From Bacteroidales bacterium (lineage in GTDB: Bacteria; Bacteroidota; Bacteroidia; Bacteroidales; P3): a stretch of DNA of 64,000 nt. The stretch spans positions 1-64,000 of the forward strand of contig JAILAT010000013.1 of the NCBI GenBank assembly GCA_024681475.1, read 5' to 3'. This document shows, one piece after another, positions 1 through 8,918 of the stretch; the first letter of the stretch is position 1, and every line of letters starts with the position of its first letter. The notes under the pieces are model-generated. The model was not told the origin of the DNA. It saw only the letters and a program-made list of their open reading frames with translations, and did not search any database. The position numbers and the translations under genes were made by a program.

Positions 1-2
1 GT

Positions 3-74
3 GGTGACAAATGCGATTTCTGCTTTGTCCGCCACCGCAAAGGCGAAGTCTGGGAACGCACAAAGAGCATTTAG
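3..74 (+). CDS. Possible C-terminal end of an unidentified gene (partial)
   Basis: An open frame enters the window from the left and stops at TAG 72-74, giving a 23-residue tail with a CxxC pair (CDFC) followed by a basic stretch ending RTKSI. The mix of charged, aromatic and cysteine residues looks more like a real C-terminus than the other frames here, but only 23 codons are visible and no family is recognisable. Its stop lies just before a minus-strand tail at 78-158. The upstream sequence is needed to confirm it. Confidence 0.25.
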   Translation, partial: GDKCDFCFVRHRKGEVWERTKSI

Positions 75-77
75 TAA

Positions 78-158
78 TTATTCTTTCGCGCTCTTGAACT
101 CGAAGCCTTCCTGTTCGACGGCGATACGAACGGTGGCCAAAAGGTGGCCAAAACTGGG
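78..158 (-). pseudogene. Short coding-like tail with an LLAxxxIAVEQxxFE motif
   Basis: Read on the minus strand, about 26 codons ending at TAA 78-80 contain LLATVRIAVEQEGFEF. A very similar peptide (LLANLNIAVEQDSFEY) ends an open frame at 16647-16715. The two DNA stretches differ mostly at third codon positions in the shared IAVEQ core, as expected for conserved protein rather than conserved DNA. There is no ATG in frame close upstream, and the frame runs into the tRNA gene, so this may be a remnant or a tiny gene with a non-ATG start. The function is unknown. Confidence 0.25.
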
Positions 159-217
159 ATATAAAAGAAAAAAGATTTTGCATTTTCGCTCATTTAGAGT
201 TACTTGCAAAATCTCTT

Positions 218-302
<85 letters not shown>

Positions 303-380
303 TGGTAGGATTCCTTCTTTTGGAACCGTGAACTTTTTCGTTCGAAAGCCTTTGTGGATACGCGACCCGCTTTGGCTTTG

Positions 381-467
381 TGGTGCCCAGGACAAGACTT
401 GAACTTGCACGCCTGAATCGGCACTACCCCCTCAAAGTAGCGTGTCTACCAATTCCACCACCTGGGC
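381..467 (-). tRNA. tRNA-Leu (anticodon GAG)
   Basis: This is a class II tRNA on the reverse strand. The acceptor GCCCAGG pairs with CCTGGGC, the anticodon stem CTACT/GGTAG encloses TTGAGGG (anticodon GAG), a long variable arm follows, and the T loop is TTCAAGTC. The 3' CCA is encoded at 381-383. It is the promoter-proximal member of a two-gene tRNA-Leu cluster transcribed from a consensus promoter at 492-522. Confidence 0.96.
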
Positions 468-491
468 TTTTTCCCTCACGGAAAAGTGGTG

Positions 492-522
492 CAAAAGTAC
501 TACTTTTTTCAATACCGACAAA
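492..522 (-). promoter_or_regulatory. Bacteroides-type promoter for the tRNA-Leu pair
   Basis: On the minus strand a TTTG (-33 box, 519-522) is followed after 19 bp by TACTTTTG, matching the -7 consensus TAnnTTTG (492-499), and the first tRNA starts 25 bp further on. Spacing and both boxes fit the known sigma-ABfr consensus. From here up to 770 I see no gene. Confidence 0.8.
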
Positions 523-770
523 ATATTTTTCACTCTTCAGACTTTTTTCATGCACAAATAAACTGTATTACAGGTTTATAAAGAGCGAAAAAAGTTTTTC
601 GCAAAAGGAATGGACAGGTATTTTTATTCTTGATTGGGAATGCAAAATCTCAAAAATCGGAGCTTTTTTTGCAACATACCTTCCCTCCGGTTGATTGCGC
701 ATCTCTTTGAGGCAATGACGGAATAGGGAATGTGGCGAACAACCATTCAAACAGATTTCACCGTGGTTTG

Positions 771-2600
771 TCAGAGCGTCACCCAGCGTAGCGGTTTGTG
801 GCCATCGGAGGTGCGTATGTAGTACACTCCCGGGGGCAGCTGCGACAGGGTGATGGTACTGACTCCCAGTGCGAGGTCGATGGTCTGGTGGCTGACGCAA
901 CGGCCTCTTGCATCGAAGATGTGTATCTCCAGCACGCCGCCATATTCGCTCTCATAGCAGAGTGTGGCGCCCGAACGGGAGGGGTTGGGGTAGAGCGTGG
1001 CGTTGACCTTGGAGATATCGGCATCCAGGAAGCGGGCATAATTGTCGACCACCCAGTCGGTGCGTTTCTGCAGGAACTGTCGCGTTTGGCGCACCCTAGC
1101 ACGCCAGTCGGCCTTGGATTTCGGCGAGCCGAAACGGTCGGACTGCCGCTTGACCTCGTCGCCCACTTGGTCGGCTATCTTGTCAAGCAGTGGTGCGGAA
1201 TGCCCATAGCCCCAATGGTGGTAGACCAACTTGGAGAACCTGTCGATGGAGGTCTTACGGAACGTCTCGTTGGCGAGCAAACGGCGGAAAAGCAGCGTGG
1301 AGTGGGGCGATGCGGGATAGTGCTGCGCCGGGTCGTCGCAGGTGATGTAGCTGAAGAGGGCCGACTGGTCCTTCCAGATGGAGAAGGCGGCGTCGCCGTC
1401 GAAGAATATCCACCGCCAGGGGCTTCCGTCGGCAGACCACTGACGGGCGTTGTTCGACGGCCAGTCGACATTGAGAATGAAGACTTGAAGCAACATATAG
1501 TCGAGCAGGGCGTCGACATCGATGCGGGCAGCGAGATAGGCATAGTCCTCTTCGCGCGTGAGGTCGGCCGTCTGGAGCCAATTGTAGAGGGCGTTCCATT
1601 CCTGGCCATTGCCGTTTTCCACCTCGTCGCCCCAATTCAATATCAGGTCGACATGATCCTTGTCGATGCCGTAACGGTCCTCAATATAATGCTCATCGGC
1701 CTTCTCCTCAAGAAAATAGATGCCCCAGTATTCGCCATTGAGGAAGAGGACGACAGGCCGTGTGGCCAAGTTGTCACACTTGGCGGGTTTGGCGAGCTGC
1801 TGGCTGAGCCAGTCCTCGATGCCGGCGCCTGTCCACGAGCCCATCCAGGGGCGCAGCACCAGACGCTTGAAACTGTCGGGACCGTCGGCACCAAAGAGAG
1901 GATAGGAGAAAGTCTTTTTGCCATACTCCTTGCGCGCATAGAGCGAGAATCCTTTCTGCATGTAACCGCGGGTGCGGTTGCCATGGATGCGGAGGCCGCA
2001 GTCCTGATTGACAATCGTGGCGCCATTCTCGATGAAGCAGAAGCTGGCCTTGCGTTCCCAGGCGGTGCCTTTCTGGCAATAGTTGCCGCTGTGGTCTATG
2101 TTGGTCTCGTCGAAATGGCGGCCAGGGACAAAGATGCCGCTATCGAAATCGAACAAATCAGCGGAGTCGACGCATAGCGACACCACCGGCAATTTGATTG
2201 TCCTGTCCAACAGGCTGCTGACCACGTATGCCTCGGTCTTCACCTCGGAACGGCACACGCCGGCATCGTCGAAAAGCGCAGCCCTGACGACGATAATCCT
2301 GTCGACGTCGTCGCACTGACGCCAGTTCTTCTCAGGGCAGTTGCGAAGCTGGTAGATGTTGGAACACGAATAGTGTTTCTCCGACAGTTTCAGTGGAGCG
2401 AGGAACGCGGCGTCGTTGGCTGTGGGGACGCTGCCATTGAGCGTATAGCGTACCGTGAGCCCGTTTGAGGACTGGATGGTGACGATGGGCGGGGTGTCGA
2501 AGCGGCCGCCTTGTGGCAAAATGGAAAGCGTCTGTCCTTGCGCCACGCCGCAGAGCAGCATGACAAGCAAGAGTACTGTTGACAGGCGCTTTTCATTCAT
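771..2600 (-). CDS. Secreted CotH-kinase-family protein with type IX sorting domain
   Basis: 609 residues. An N-terminal signal peptide (to about residue 22, ending VAQGQ) is followed by a chitobiase/HEX C-terminal-like domain (about 25-70, with VRYTLNGSVPT). A CotH kinase domain covers about 130-470, with the phosphate-transfer type motif FFDGDAAFS near residue 395. The last 80 residues start YPNPSRSG and end in a short basic strand typical of the type IX secretion type A sorting domain. CotH proteins are atypical protein kinases first described in spore coats; in Bacteroidota such exported forms are common with unknown targets. The protein is predicted to be exported and surface-attached or released. 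The gene stands alone on the minus strand, with no partner in the window. Confidence 0.88.
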   Translation of the reverse strand: MNEKRLSTVLLLVMLLCGVAQGQTLSILPQGGRFDTPPIVTIQSSNGLTVRYTLNGSVPTANDAAFLAPLKLSEKHYSCSNIYQLRNCPEKNWRQCDDVDRIIVVRAALFDDAGVCRSEVKTEAYVVSSLLDRTIKLPVVSLCVDSADLFDFDSGIFVPGRHFDETNIDHSGNYCQKGTAWERKASFCFIENGATIVNQDCGLRIHGNRTRGYMQKGFSLYARKEYGKKTFSYPLFGADGPDSFKRLVLRPWMGSWTGAGIEDWLSQQLAKPAKCDNLATRPVVLFLNGEYWGIYFLEEKADEHYIEDRYGIDKDHVDLILNWGDEVENGNGQEWNALYNWLQTADLTREEDYAYLAARIDVDALLDYMLLQVFILNVDWPSNNARQWSADGSPWRWIFFDGDAAFSIWKDQSALFSYITCDDPAQHYPASPHSTLLFRRLLANETFRKTSIDRFSKLVYHHWGYGHSAPLLDKIADQVGDEVKRQSDRFGSPKSKADWRARVRQTRQFLQKRTDWVVDNYARFLDADISKVNATLYPNPSRSGATLCYESEYGGVLEIHIFDARGRCVSHQTIDLALGVSTITLSQLPPGVYYIRTSDGHKPLRWVTL

Positions 2601-2746
2601 ATTCTATAGGTGGGTTCTATTTATTCATTGAGAGCGAGTCTCACCTAGACGCTTATTGTTCTTATCTTGTTACCCCACACTGCGTTCCATGTGCGGGGGT
2701 TTTTGAGAGTTAGCCTCTCCGGGGCTATTAATAGAAGGCCTCTTTA

Positions 2747-5700
2747 TCAATCATCTCCTTCGATGACGTCGTCTTCATCCACGTCCCAGTCGCCGGGGTC
2801 GTCTTCAGACTCTGCGTTGCCGCCCATGCGGAGCAGGAAGTTGGGCACCTCGACACGGCTGGGCGTGATGCGATAGCGGTAGTCGCCCTGGTTCGATTTG
2901 CCCGAGACGGTACGCTTGTCGGCAGGGAGGCTCTTGATCATGTCAACCCATTCGCCGACGCTCGACTGGATGAGCAGTTGCTGACTGTTGAACTCGTAGT
3001 TGAAATAGTACCAGTGGTCGGAAGCCACCTGGATGTAGAGGATGAGGTTGACGCTGTTGCCTTTCTTGAAGAGCTGTGCTTTGACGCGTGTGGAGAGGTG
3101 CAGCTGTTTCTTGCCCACCGATGCCAGAGAGGCCACGCCGTCGTAGTGGTAGCCGAGAGCGGCAGAGTATTCCCAGTTAAGGCCCTCGATGAGAAGGGTT
3201 GTCTCAAACTCCTTGGGAGTCTTTGAGTAGAAGCCGCTCTGCACATAGTCGCCATAGGCCTCGGCGCCCTGCTCGGCGCCCATGTAGTACATCATGGCAC
3301 GGCGCGTCACGTCGTTGTCGGGGCTGGAGGGCGAGAGACGCAGGTCGTCGGCGATGAGCTGCGACATGGTGCCCAACACCTTCTCGTCGATGGGGAAGGT
3401 GAATCCGAAGATGGTGTTCATCTCCAGTTCGTCGGCACGTGTGCCGCCCAGCGTGGCGTTGCCGAAGCAGAAGAGCGAGACGAGGTTCTGCTTCACCTGG
3501 AAATCGATGGGGCCTTCGCCGGTCATCTGACAGGTCTGTGTGTTCAGCGTCAGGTACTTGTCGACCACATTGTCGGGGTCGTTGATCTTCTCGGCGGAGC
3601 TTATCATGTATTCCTTCTTCTCGTTGTCATAGGTCACAAAGCCATAGGCGCCCATCAGCTCGTTGTCGGCGGCGCGGTCCTGGGTAAGGAAAGCCTGGTA
3701 GGGCTGCATGGTAATCTTGTTGAAGAGCAGCGAGGCGGTGATGCGGTTGCCTTTCCAGTCGGTGGGTATCTCGGGCACGGAGACCAATATCTGCTTGGGG
3801 TTCAAGTAGCTGGAGTAGGCCAACAGACCCAGGTTGTCGGTGTCGCCGCACTTGTGCAGCAGACGTACACCACCATCGAAGAAGAAGAACTCCTTGTCGG
3901 CTTCCACACGCACGTTGCCAGCGAAACCGAAGGCGCTGTTGAGCGTGAAGTGGGTGCTGTCGGAGATAAAGCCTTGGCCCACCGTGGTGCCGGCGGCATT
4001 GGGGGCTATCTCGGTGAGGTAGATCTTCTGTTTCTTGTCGTCCTCGTCGACATAGTCGATGTAGCCCTTGGCACTATATTGCTTGGCGCCCACCAGCATC
4101 ACGTCGGCGTCATAGATGAGATGGTAGCGGTTGGTGCGGTTGGCCAGAATCTGCGAATGCTTCAGCAGGTCGATGGTGCCGCCTTGACGGATGTGAAGTG
4201 TGTCGCCGCCGGGGGCGATGACGGCATCGGCCGAATGCACGGTGAATACCTGCTTGCATGTCAGCTGACCTTCGTCGTAGAGATAGGTAGAGCGGACGGC
4301 ATGGAAGTTGAGGCTGTCCTTGGTGGGGTCGGTGGAGACGAAGAGGGCGCCGGGCTGGTCCTTGTGGGCGAAGCGCTCACGCAGCGTGATGCCCTCCAGA
4401 CCTTGCGAGCTCTCGCTCTTGCTGTTGATGAGGTCCAGCTCCTTCTTGTCCATCTCCCACGAGAATTTGTCGACATAGGCCGCATATTTCACCAGCGGCA
4501 GCAGTGTGCGCTCCACCTCGCCGTTGGCCTGGAAGTCGGCACGGTGTTTGTCGTAGTCGACATGCGACTTCATGTCGCGGGCATAGAAGGCGACATTGTT
4601 GTGCACCGTGGACTGCAGGGTGAAGGTGCTGACGTTGGAGTTCATCTGGCGTGGTGCCAGGGCGAAAAGCCTCGACTCCAGCGAGCCTTCACCGATGGTC
4701 ACGGTGCCGCTGGCCGTGGCGCCGCCAGGCTTCAGCACGACATGGCCTGCCAGCAGCGCATCGCGCTTGTACATAGTGAACTGCGGTCCGTTGAGAAGCT
4801 GCGACACACGCATCGAGTCGGCATAGGGATACCAGCGTTGCATGGCACGGCTGTTCTGTATGTCGGGGAAGTTGCCGCCAGCCTTGACGTAGAAGGTGTC
4901 GGAGACAGAAATCATCGAGTCGGGCATGAAATAGATGGTCTTCGAGTCGATGACGGCGCTCAGATATTCCACCTTGCCCTCGCCGCGGAAGCCACGATAG
5001 CTCAGATCCACCTTGCTGGTGAAGCGGCCCTTGCCGCCATAGGCCTCGTAGCCCGTACGCGGTGTGCGGCGCACGAAGCCCAGCGAGTAGTCGGGCTGCA
5101 CCTTCAGGGGCTCCTCGATGTCGGGGAAGATGCCCGCCGACGTCAGCACACCGTTGAAACTCAGGCTGTCGGTAGTGATCTTAACCATGTCTTTGATGAC
5201 GAAAGGTTTCAGCGTGTAGTAGAACTTGTCGCGCACATAGGCACCGTTGTGTATATCTTTACGGTCATAGTATACATAGCTGTCTTTCTTGCTGTTGAAT
5301 ATAGGATAGCCCTTCGATTGCTTCAGGCCGCTGTGGTTGTCAGCCTGGTCGATCTGCAAGTCGCCCGTCAGGTTGTGCAGTGGGGTGTAAACGATGTGGT
5401 CCTCCTGCGGATTGTTGAACTTGGTGACATAGAAGACCATGGAGTCCACCTGTGGCATGTCGATGCGGAACGGCTCGTACTCGAAGGTAGCGCCGGAGAC
5501 AAAGAAGATGAACTTGCCGGCATGGACGCGGCCGTTGAACTCGATGTCGCGGTTGCGTTTCACCACCAGGTCACCGTTCCTCGGGAAGATGGCCACCTGC
5601 TGGCTGTCGCTCAGTACGAATTTTTCCACGCCGTGCACATCCAGGTTGTTGCTCGACAAGTCGAGGCGGGCATTGTTTCCCGTGCTCGACGACTCGAGTG

Positions 5701-7306
5701 TAATGGCGTCGTAGTCGACATTCTTGCTCTTGGCGCTGGCCCTGGCAAAATCCACCAACTTGTCGTTGACATAGATGCGCTGCTGCGACTCGTTGTAGGA
5801 GACGAGGCCCGACTGCGCCAGAAGGTGTATCATCGATTTGGCCTGCATGATGTCCATCTTGATGGCCGCGGCGAACTCGTCCATGTAGAAGTCGTAGACC
5901 ATCCCTCTGGCCTGCATATAGCGGTAGACGCGGATTACGGGGTTGATCTGGTCGATGCCTTGTATCTCACGGAATTTGCGTTCCGAATAGTAGCTGTTCG
6001 ATTCGAAAGTCGAGAAGGTCTGGTCGCCCGTGGCGCCGAGCATGGAGAAGTCGAGCAAATCGTCGTTCATCTTCCACACAATCTGCTCGCAGTACATATC
6101 CAAGTTGTGGTACGAGTTGGACCAGGGGCTGTAGTAGTTGCGGCGCGAATCGTTGATGAAGTTCACCTGCTTCTCAGAGGCGAGATAGCGCATCGTGATG
6201 CCGTTGTTCCAGATGGAGTCGCCGTCGACATACAGCTTCACGGCGGCATTTTCCGACACTATCTTGTTGCTCGTGATGGTGAATTTCACCGACTGAACCA
6301 GCGCGAACTCCTTGCCGCCGCGATAGAATATCAGCGTGGCGGGGTTCTTGGTGTCGGAGGTGATGAATTTGGAGCCGTTCATCATGAAGCTGCCGCGATA
6401 GTCCACGCCGGGCAGTATATCCTTCATTTGGAAGTCTTTCTGATAGCTGCGGAATTTGGGATAGGTGTATTTGTCGGGCTCCAGCTTCGCCGAGAGGGCC
6501 TCCTCCACCCTGCCGTAGATGGGCTTGGTGAAATAGGCCGTGTTGGTGAACTGCACCGAGTCGGCCGTAAATTTGGGGAACTTCGTGACGGCCACATATT
6601 TCGACAGCACCGCCCAGCAGGCCTGCGTAGGCAACCCGGTACGGTCCCAGTTCAGGCGGCCGCCGTCGCCAACCCACTTGTTGTCAAAGTAGTAGTAGAC
6701 GCCCTTGGTGCCGTAGATGGTGCCGTTGTCGGCCTCCGAGCTGTAGTAGAGCTCCATCGGCTTGTCGAAGTATATCTTGATGTCATTGTCCTCAAAAGCA
6801 AAACGATAGGAGGTCCCCGCCTGGGTCTGCCAGGTGCACGACCGTGAGCTGTAGAGCGTCCGGCTATTCACAAAGGAGCCCGTAAAGTCGACGAAATCGG
6901 TGAAGTCCTTCACCTTCTTGTTCCTGGCCTGTATGTATTCCACGCAGCGCACCCACTGCTCGAAGTTGCCGTTGGCGCCACCCTGGTTGGCCATCATGGT
7001 GTAGGTGGCCACAAAGTTGAAGACATCGGGATGCTGGCGCACACGCAGTTTCAGCATTGTGTTGCACATAGCCAGCGTGCGCTGCTTCATGTCGTTCGAC
7101 TGGGCGTCGTAGACCTGTGTGAAGCCGCGTATCAGATTGGCATCGGCGGCCTTCTGCTCCTTGTCCGACGTGGCCTCGTCGAGATAGGTCAGCAGCTCGG
7201 TAGGCAGCCCTCCGAAGGTGAACTCGGTGAAGCGCGTTTTCTGTGCCATGACGATATTGGCCATCAGCAGACTAACAATCAGCAATATAAAGTGTCGTGT
7301 TTTCAT
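2747..7306 (-). CDS. Very large exported protein of unknown function
   Basis: 1,519 residues. I chose the ATG at 7306 because it begins a clear signal peptide (MKTRHFILLIVSLLMANIVMAQ), whereas the longer open frame adds 35 residues that would spoil it. After the leader there are no further strong membrane segments. The chain is rich in alternating polar and hydrophobic beta-type stretches with repeated short phrases about fields that look like layered strands (for example around residues 780-860), and it ends in a strongly acidic tail (DWDVDEDD). That suggests a long beta-structured periplasmic or surface protein. I recognise no named domain; an elongated envelope scaffold is only a guess. 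It is divergent from rsmE. The 146 bp downstream of it (2601-2746) hold only a weak GC-rich hairpin-like stretch near 2672-2697. Confidence 0.75.
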   Translation of the reverse strand: MKTRHFILLIVSLLMANIVMAQKTRFTEFTFGGLPTELLTYLDEATSDKEQKAADANLIRGFTQVYDAQSNDMKQRTLAMCNTMLKLRVRQHPDVFNFVATYTMMANQGGANGNFEQWVRCVEYIQARNKKVKDFTDFVDFTGSFVNSRTLYSSRSCTWQTQAGTSYRFAFEDNDIKIYFDKPMELYYSSEADNGTIYGTKGVYYYFDNKWVGDGGRLNWDRTGLPTQACWAVLSKYVAVTKFPKFTADSVQFTNTAYFTKPIYGRVEEALSAKLEPDKYTYPKFRSYQKDFQMKDILPGVDYRGSFMMNGSKFITSDTKNPATLIFYRGGKEFALVQSVKFTITSNKIVSENAAVKLYVDGDSIWNNGITMRYLASEKQVNFINDSRRNYYSPWSNSYHNLDMYCEQIVWKMNDDLLDFSMLGATGDQTFSTFESNSYYSERKFREIQGIDQINPVIRVYRYMQARGMVYDFYMDEFAAAIKMDIMQAKSMIHLLAQSGLVSYNESQQRIYVNDKLVDFARASAKSKNVDYDAITLESSSTGNNARLDLSSNNLDVHGVEKFVLSDSQQVAIFPRNGDLVVKRNRDIEFNGRVHAGKFIFFVSGATFEYEPFRIDMPQVDSMVFYVTKFNNPQEDHIVYTPLHNLTGDLQIDQADNHSGLKQSKGYPIFNSKKDSYVYYDRKDIHNGAYVRDKFYYTLKPFVIKDMVKITTDSLSFNGVLTSAGIFPDIEEPLKVQPDYSLGFVRRTPRTGYEAYGGKGRFTSKVDLSYRGFRGEGKVEYLSAVIDSKTIYFMPDSMISVSDTFYVKAGGNFPDIQNSRAMQRWYPYADSMRVSQLLNGPQFTMYKRDALLAGHVVLKPGGATASGTVTIGEGSLESRLFALAPRQMNSNVSTFTLQSTVHNNVAFYARDMKSHVDYDKHRADFQANGEVERTLLPLVKYAAYVDKFSWEMDKKELDLINSKSESSQGLEGITLRERFAHKDQPGALFVSTDPTKDSLNFHAVRSTYLYDEGQLTCKQVFTVHSADAVIAPGGDTLHIRQGGTIDLLKHSQILANRTNRYHLIYDADVMLVGAKQYSAKGYIDYVDEDDKKQKIYLTEIAPNAAGTTVGQGFISDSTHFTLNSAFGFAGNVRVEADKEFFFFDGGVRLLHKCGDTDNLGLLAYSSYLNPKQILVSVPEIPTDWKGNRITASLLFNKITMQPYQAFLTQDRAADNELMGAYGFVTYDNEKKEYMISSAEKINDPDNVVDKYLTLNTQTCQMTGEGPIDFQVKQNLVSLFCFGNATLGGTRADELEMNTIFGFTFPIDEKVLGTMSQLIADDLRLSPSSPDNDVTRRAMMYYMGAEQGAEAYGDYVQSGFYSKTPKEFETTLLIEGLNWEYSAALGYHYDGVASLASVGKKQLHLSTRVKAQLFKKGNSVNLILYIQVASDHWYYFNYEFNSQQLLIQSSVGEWVDMIKSLPADKRTVSGKSNQGDYRYRITPSRVEVPNFLLRMGGNAESEDDPGDWDVDEDDVIEGDD

Positions 7307-7400
7307 CTTACCAAATAAATATGTTATATATAATAACGCATACCGCCACAAAATAGTATTCGTACACCAAAAAAAACAGGGCCATATCCCAAAAAAGCCG

Positions 7401-7408
7401 TATCTTTG
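7401..7408 (+). promoter_or_regulatory. -7 element for rsmE
   Basis: TATCTTTG matches the Bacteroides -7 consensus TAnnTTTG, 26 bp before the rsmE ATG. No clear TTTG is seen at the -33 distance, so only the -7 box is called. Confidence 0.55.
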
Positions 7409-7433
7409 CAATTGCTAAAAGAGACGCACAATC

Positions 7434-8132
7434 ATGCAACTATTCCTTGCAGAAGACATAGAATCAAGCACATACACGCTAAGCGAAGAGGAGTCGAAAC
7501 ACATTGTCCGCGTGCTGCGCATGGGTGCTGGCGACCCGCTCTGTCTGACCGACGGGCAGGGCACGCTCTGCCGCTGCCATATCCTCGAGGCGCACCCCAA
7601 ACGCTGCACCGTGGCCATCGACGAGCGTCAGCGCGAATATGGAAAGCCCGCCTTCCACCTCCATCTCGCCGTGGCACCCACCAAGAACACCGCACGCCTC
7701 GAATGGATCGTCGAAAAAGCCGTGGAGATGGGCGTAGGCCGCATCACCCCCATACGCTGCGACCACTCCGAACGCGCTGTGCTCAAGACCGATAGACTTG
7801 CCAAAATCATCGACAGCGCCATGAAGCAGTCGATCAAAGCCTACCGTCCACAACTTGACGAGCTGACACCGCTCAGCCAACTCATCGCCACCCCTTTCGA
7901 CGGTCAACGCCTCATTGCCTACTGCGACGGTGACCACCGCACCCCCTTGCGCGAGGCCTACCACGCAGGCAGCGACGTGCAGGTGCTCATCGGCCCCGAA
8001 GGCGATTTCAGCTCCGACGAGGTCGCCGCAGCCCTCGACGCCCGATTCATCCCCGTCACCCTCGGCAGCAGCCGTCTACGCACCGAGACAGCAGCCCTCG
8101 CGGCTCTCGCGTTCATCAACCTTGCCAACTAA
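7434..8132 (+). CDS. rsmE: 16S rRNA (uracil-1498-N3)-methyltransferase RsmE
   Basis: 232 residues, the normal size. It has an N-terminal PUA-like domain (about 1-70, with SKHIVRVLRMGAGD) and a C-terminal SPOUT methyltransferase knot. The SPOUT signature IGPEGDFSSDEV is at about 182-193, followed by LGSSRLRTETAALAAL, the S-adenosylmethionine-binding end of the knot. It methylates N3 of U1498 in 16S rRNA in the assembled 30S subunit. It starts 26 bp after a TAnnTTTG box and is followed after 9 bp by the DUF4159 gene, so the two are probably co-transcribed. Confidence 0.95.
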   Translation: MQLFLAEDIESSTYTLSEEESKHIVRVLRMGAGDPLCLTDGQGTLCRCHILEAHPKRCTVAIDERQREYGKPAFHLHLAVAPTKNTARLEWIVEKAVEMGVGRITPIRCDHSERAVLKTDRLAKIIDSAMKQSIKAYRPQLDELTPLSQLIATPFDGQRLIAYCDGDHRTPLREAYHAGSDVQVLIGPEGDFSSDEVAAALDARFIPVTLGSSRLRTETAALAALAFINLAN

Positions 8133-8141
8133 CACCACGCC

Positions 8142-8804
8142 ATGAAAAAACACCTCATAATCACAGCCTTACTTTTCCTCACCATCCTCTCCTTCGGGCA
8201 GGCACGTACACAGATAGCCCTGCTCAAATATGGTGGCGGCGGCGATTGGTACGCCAACCCCACCTCGCTCACCAACCTCATCGCCTTCTGCAACCAGGAT
8301 GCCAAAATGAACCTCGACCCACAATACGCCACCGTCGATGTAGGCTCCGCCGAGATTTTCAACTATCCCTTCCTCCACATCACCGGACACGGCAACATCG
8401 TGTTCACGGCCCAAGAGGCGCAGAACCTGCGCAACTACCTCATTGCCGGCGGATTCTTGCATATCGACGACAACTACGGCCTCAAGGAGTTCGTCATTCC
8501 CCAGATGAAGAAAGTGTTCCCCGAACTCGATTTCGTGGAGCTGCCCTTCACGCATCCCATATACCATCAGAAATACGACTTTCCCAACGGCCTGCCCAAA
8601 ATCCACGAGCACGACAACCTGCCTCCCAAAGGCTACGGCCTCATCTACGAAGGACGTCTTGTCTGCTTTTTCACCTGGGAGTGCGACCTGGGCGACGGCT
8701 GGGAAGACCAAGACGTGCACAACGACAGCCAGGAGACCCGCCTCAAAGCGTTCCGCATGGGCGAGAACATCCTCAGATATGTCTTCATGGGCTCGGAAAA
8801 CTGA
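8142..8804 (+). CDS. DUF4159 domain exported protein
   Basis: 220 residues with a signal peptide (to about residue 21, SFGQA). The rest matches the pattern of DUF4159: a glutamine-amidotransferase-like or von-Willebrand-neighbour fold with HITGHGN, GGFLHIDDNYG and a late FTWECDLGDGWED stretch. Members are common in Bacteroidota and Myxococcota, often near MoxR/vWA gene sets, which are absent here. No function is established. It is likely co-transcribed with rsmE and ends about 60 bp before a strong hairpin. Confidence 0.82.
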   Translation: MKKHLIITALLFLTILSFGQARTQIALLKYGGGGDWYANPTSLTNLIAFCNQDAKMNLDPQYATVDVGSAEIFNYPFLHITGHGNIVFTAQEAQNLRNYLIAGGFLHIDDNYGLKEFVIPQMKKVFPELDFVELPFTHPIYHQKYDFPNGLPKIHEHDNLPPKGYGLIYEGRLVCFFTWECDLGDGWEDQDVHNDSQETRLKAFRMGENILRYVFMGSEN

Positions 8805-8863
8805 AAGGTGTGACTGACAAAGCCAACAGTCCTGACTGCCTATCTGCCGACTAGCAGACAATA

Positions 8864-8897
8864 AGAGGGGGCGGCTGCCACGGCAGCCGCCCCCTCT
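8864..8897. terminator. Bidirectional terminator hairpin
   Basis: A perfect 16-bp GC-rich inverted repeat (AGAGGGGGCGGCTGCC and its complement, separated by 2 nt) lies between two convergent genes. It lacks a long T tract on either side, but its position and stability fit a shared terminator. Confidence 0.75.
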
Positions 8898-8918
8898 GCT
8901 ATAAGCGTCTTCGAAAGG

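Noticed and set aside
798-2177. Open frame of 459 codons on the plus strand
   Set aside because: Antisense of the CotH-kinase gene, with no recognisable motif.
2660-2700. Possible terminator or dispersed repeat (CCCCACACTGCG...GTGCGGGG)
   Set aside because: The stem is short and imperfect and no second copy was seen in the window, so it is mentioned only with the neighbouring gene.
3854-6847. Open frame of 997 codons on the plus strand
   Set aside because: It lies opposite the 1,519-residue exported protein. It has no leader or domains and its His/Val/Gly-rich composition is that of the antisense of a GC-rich gene.
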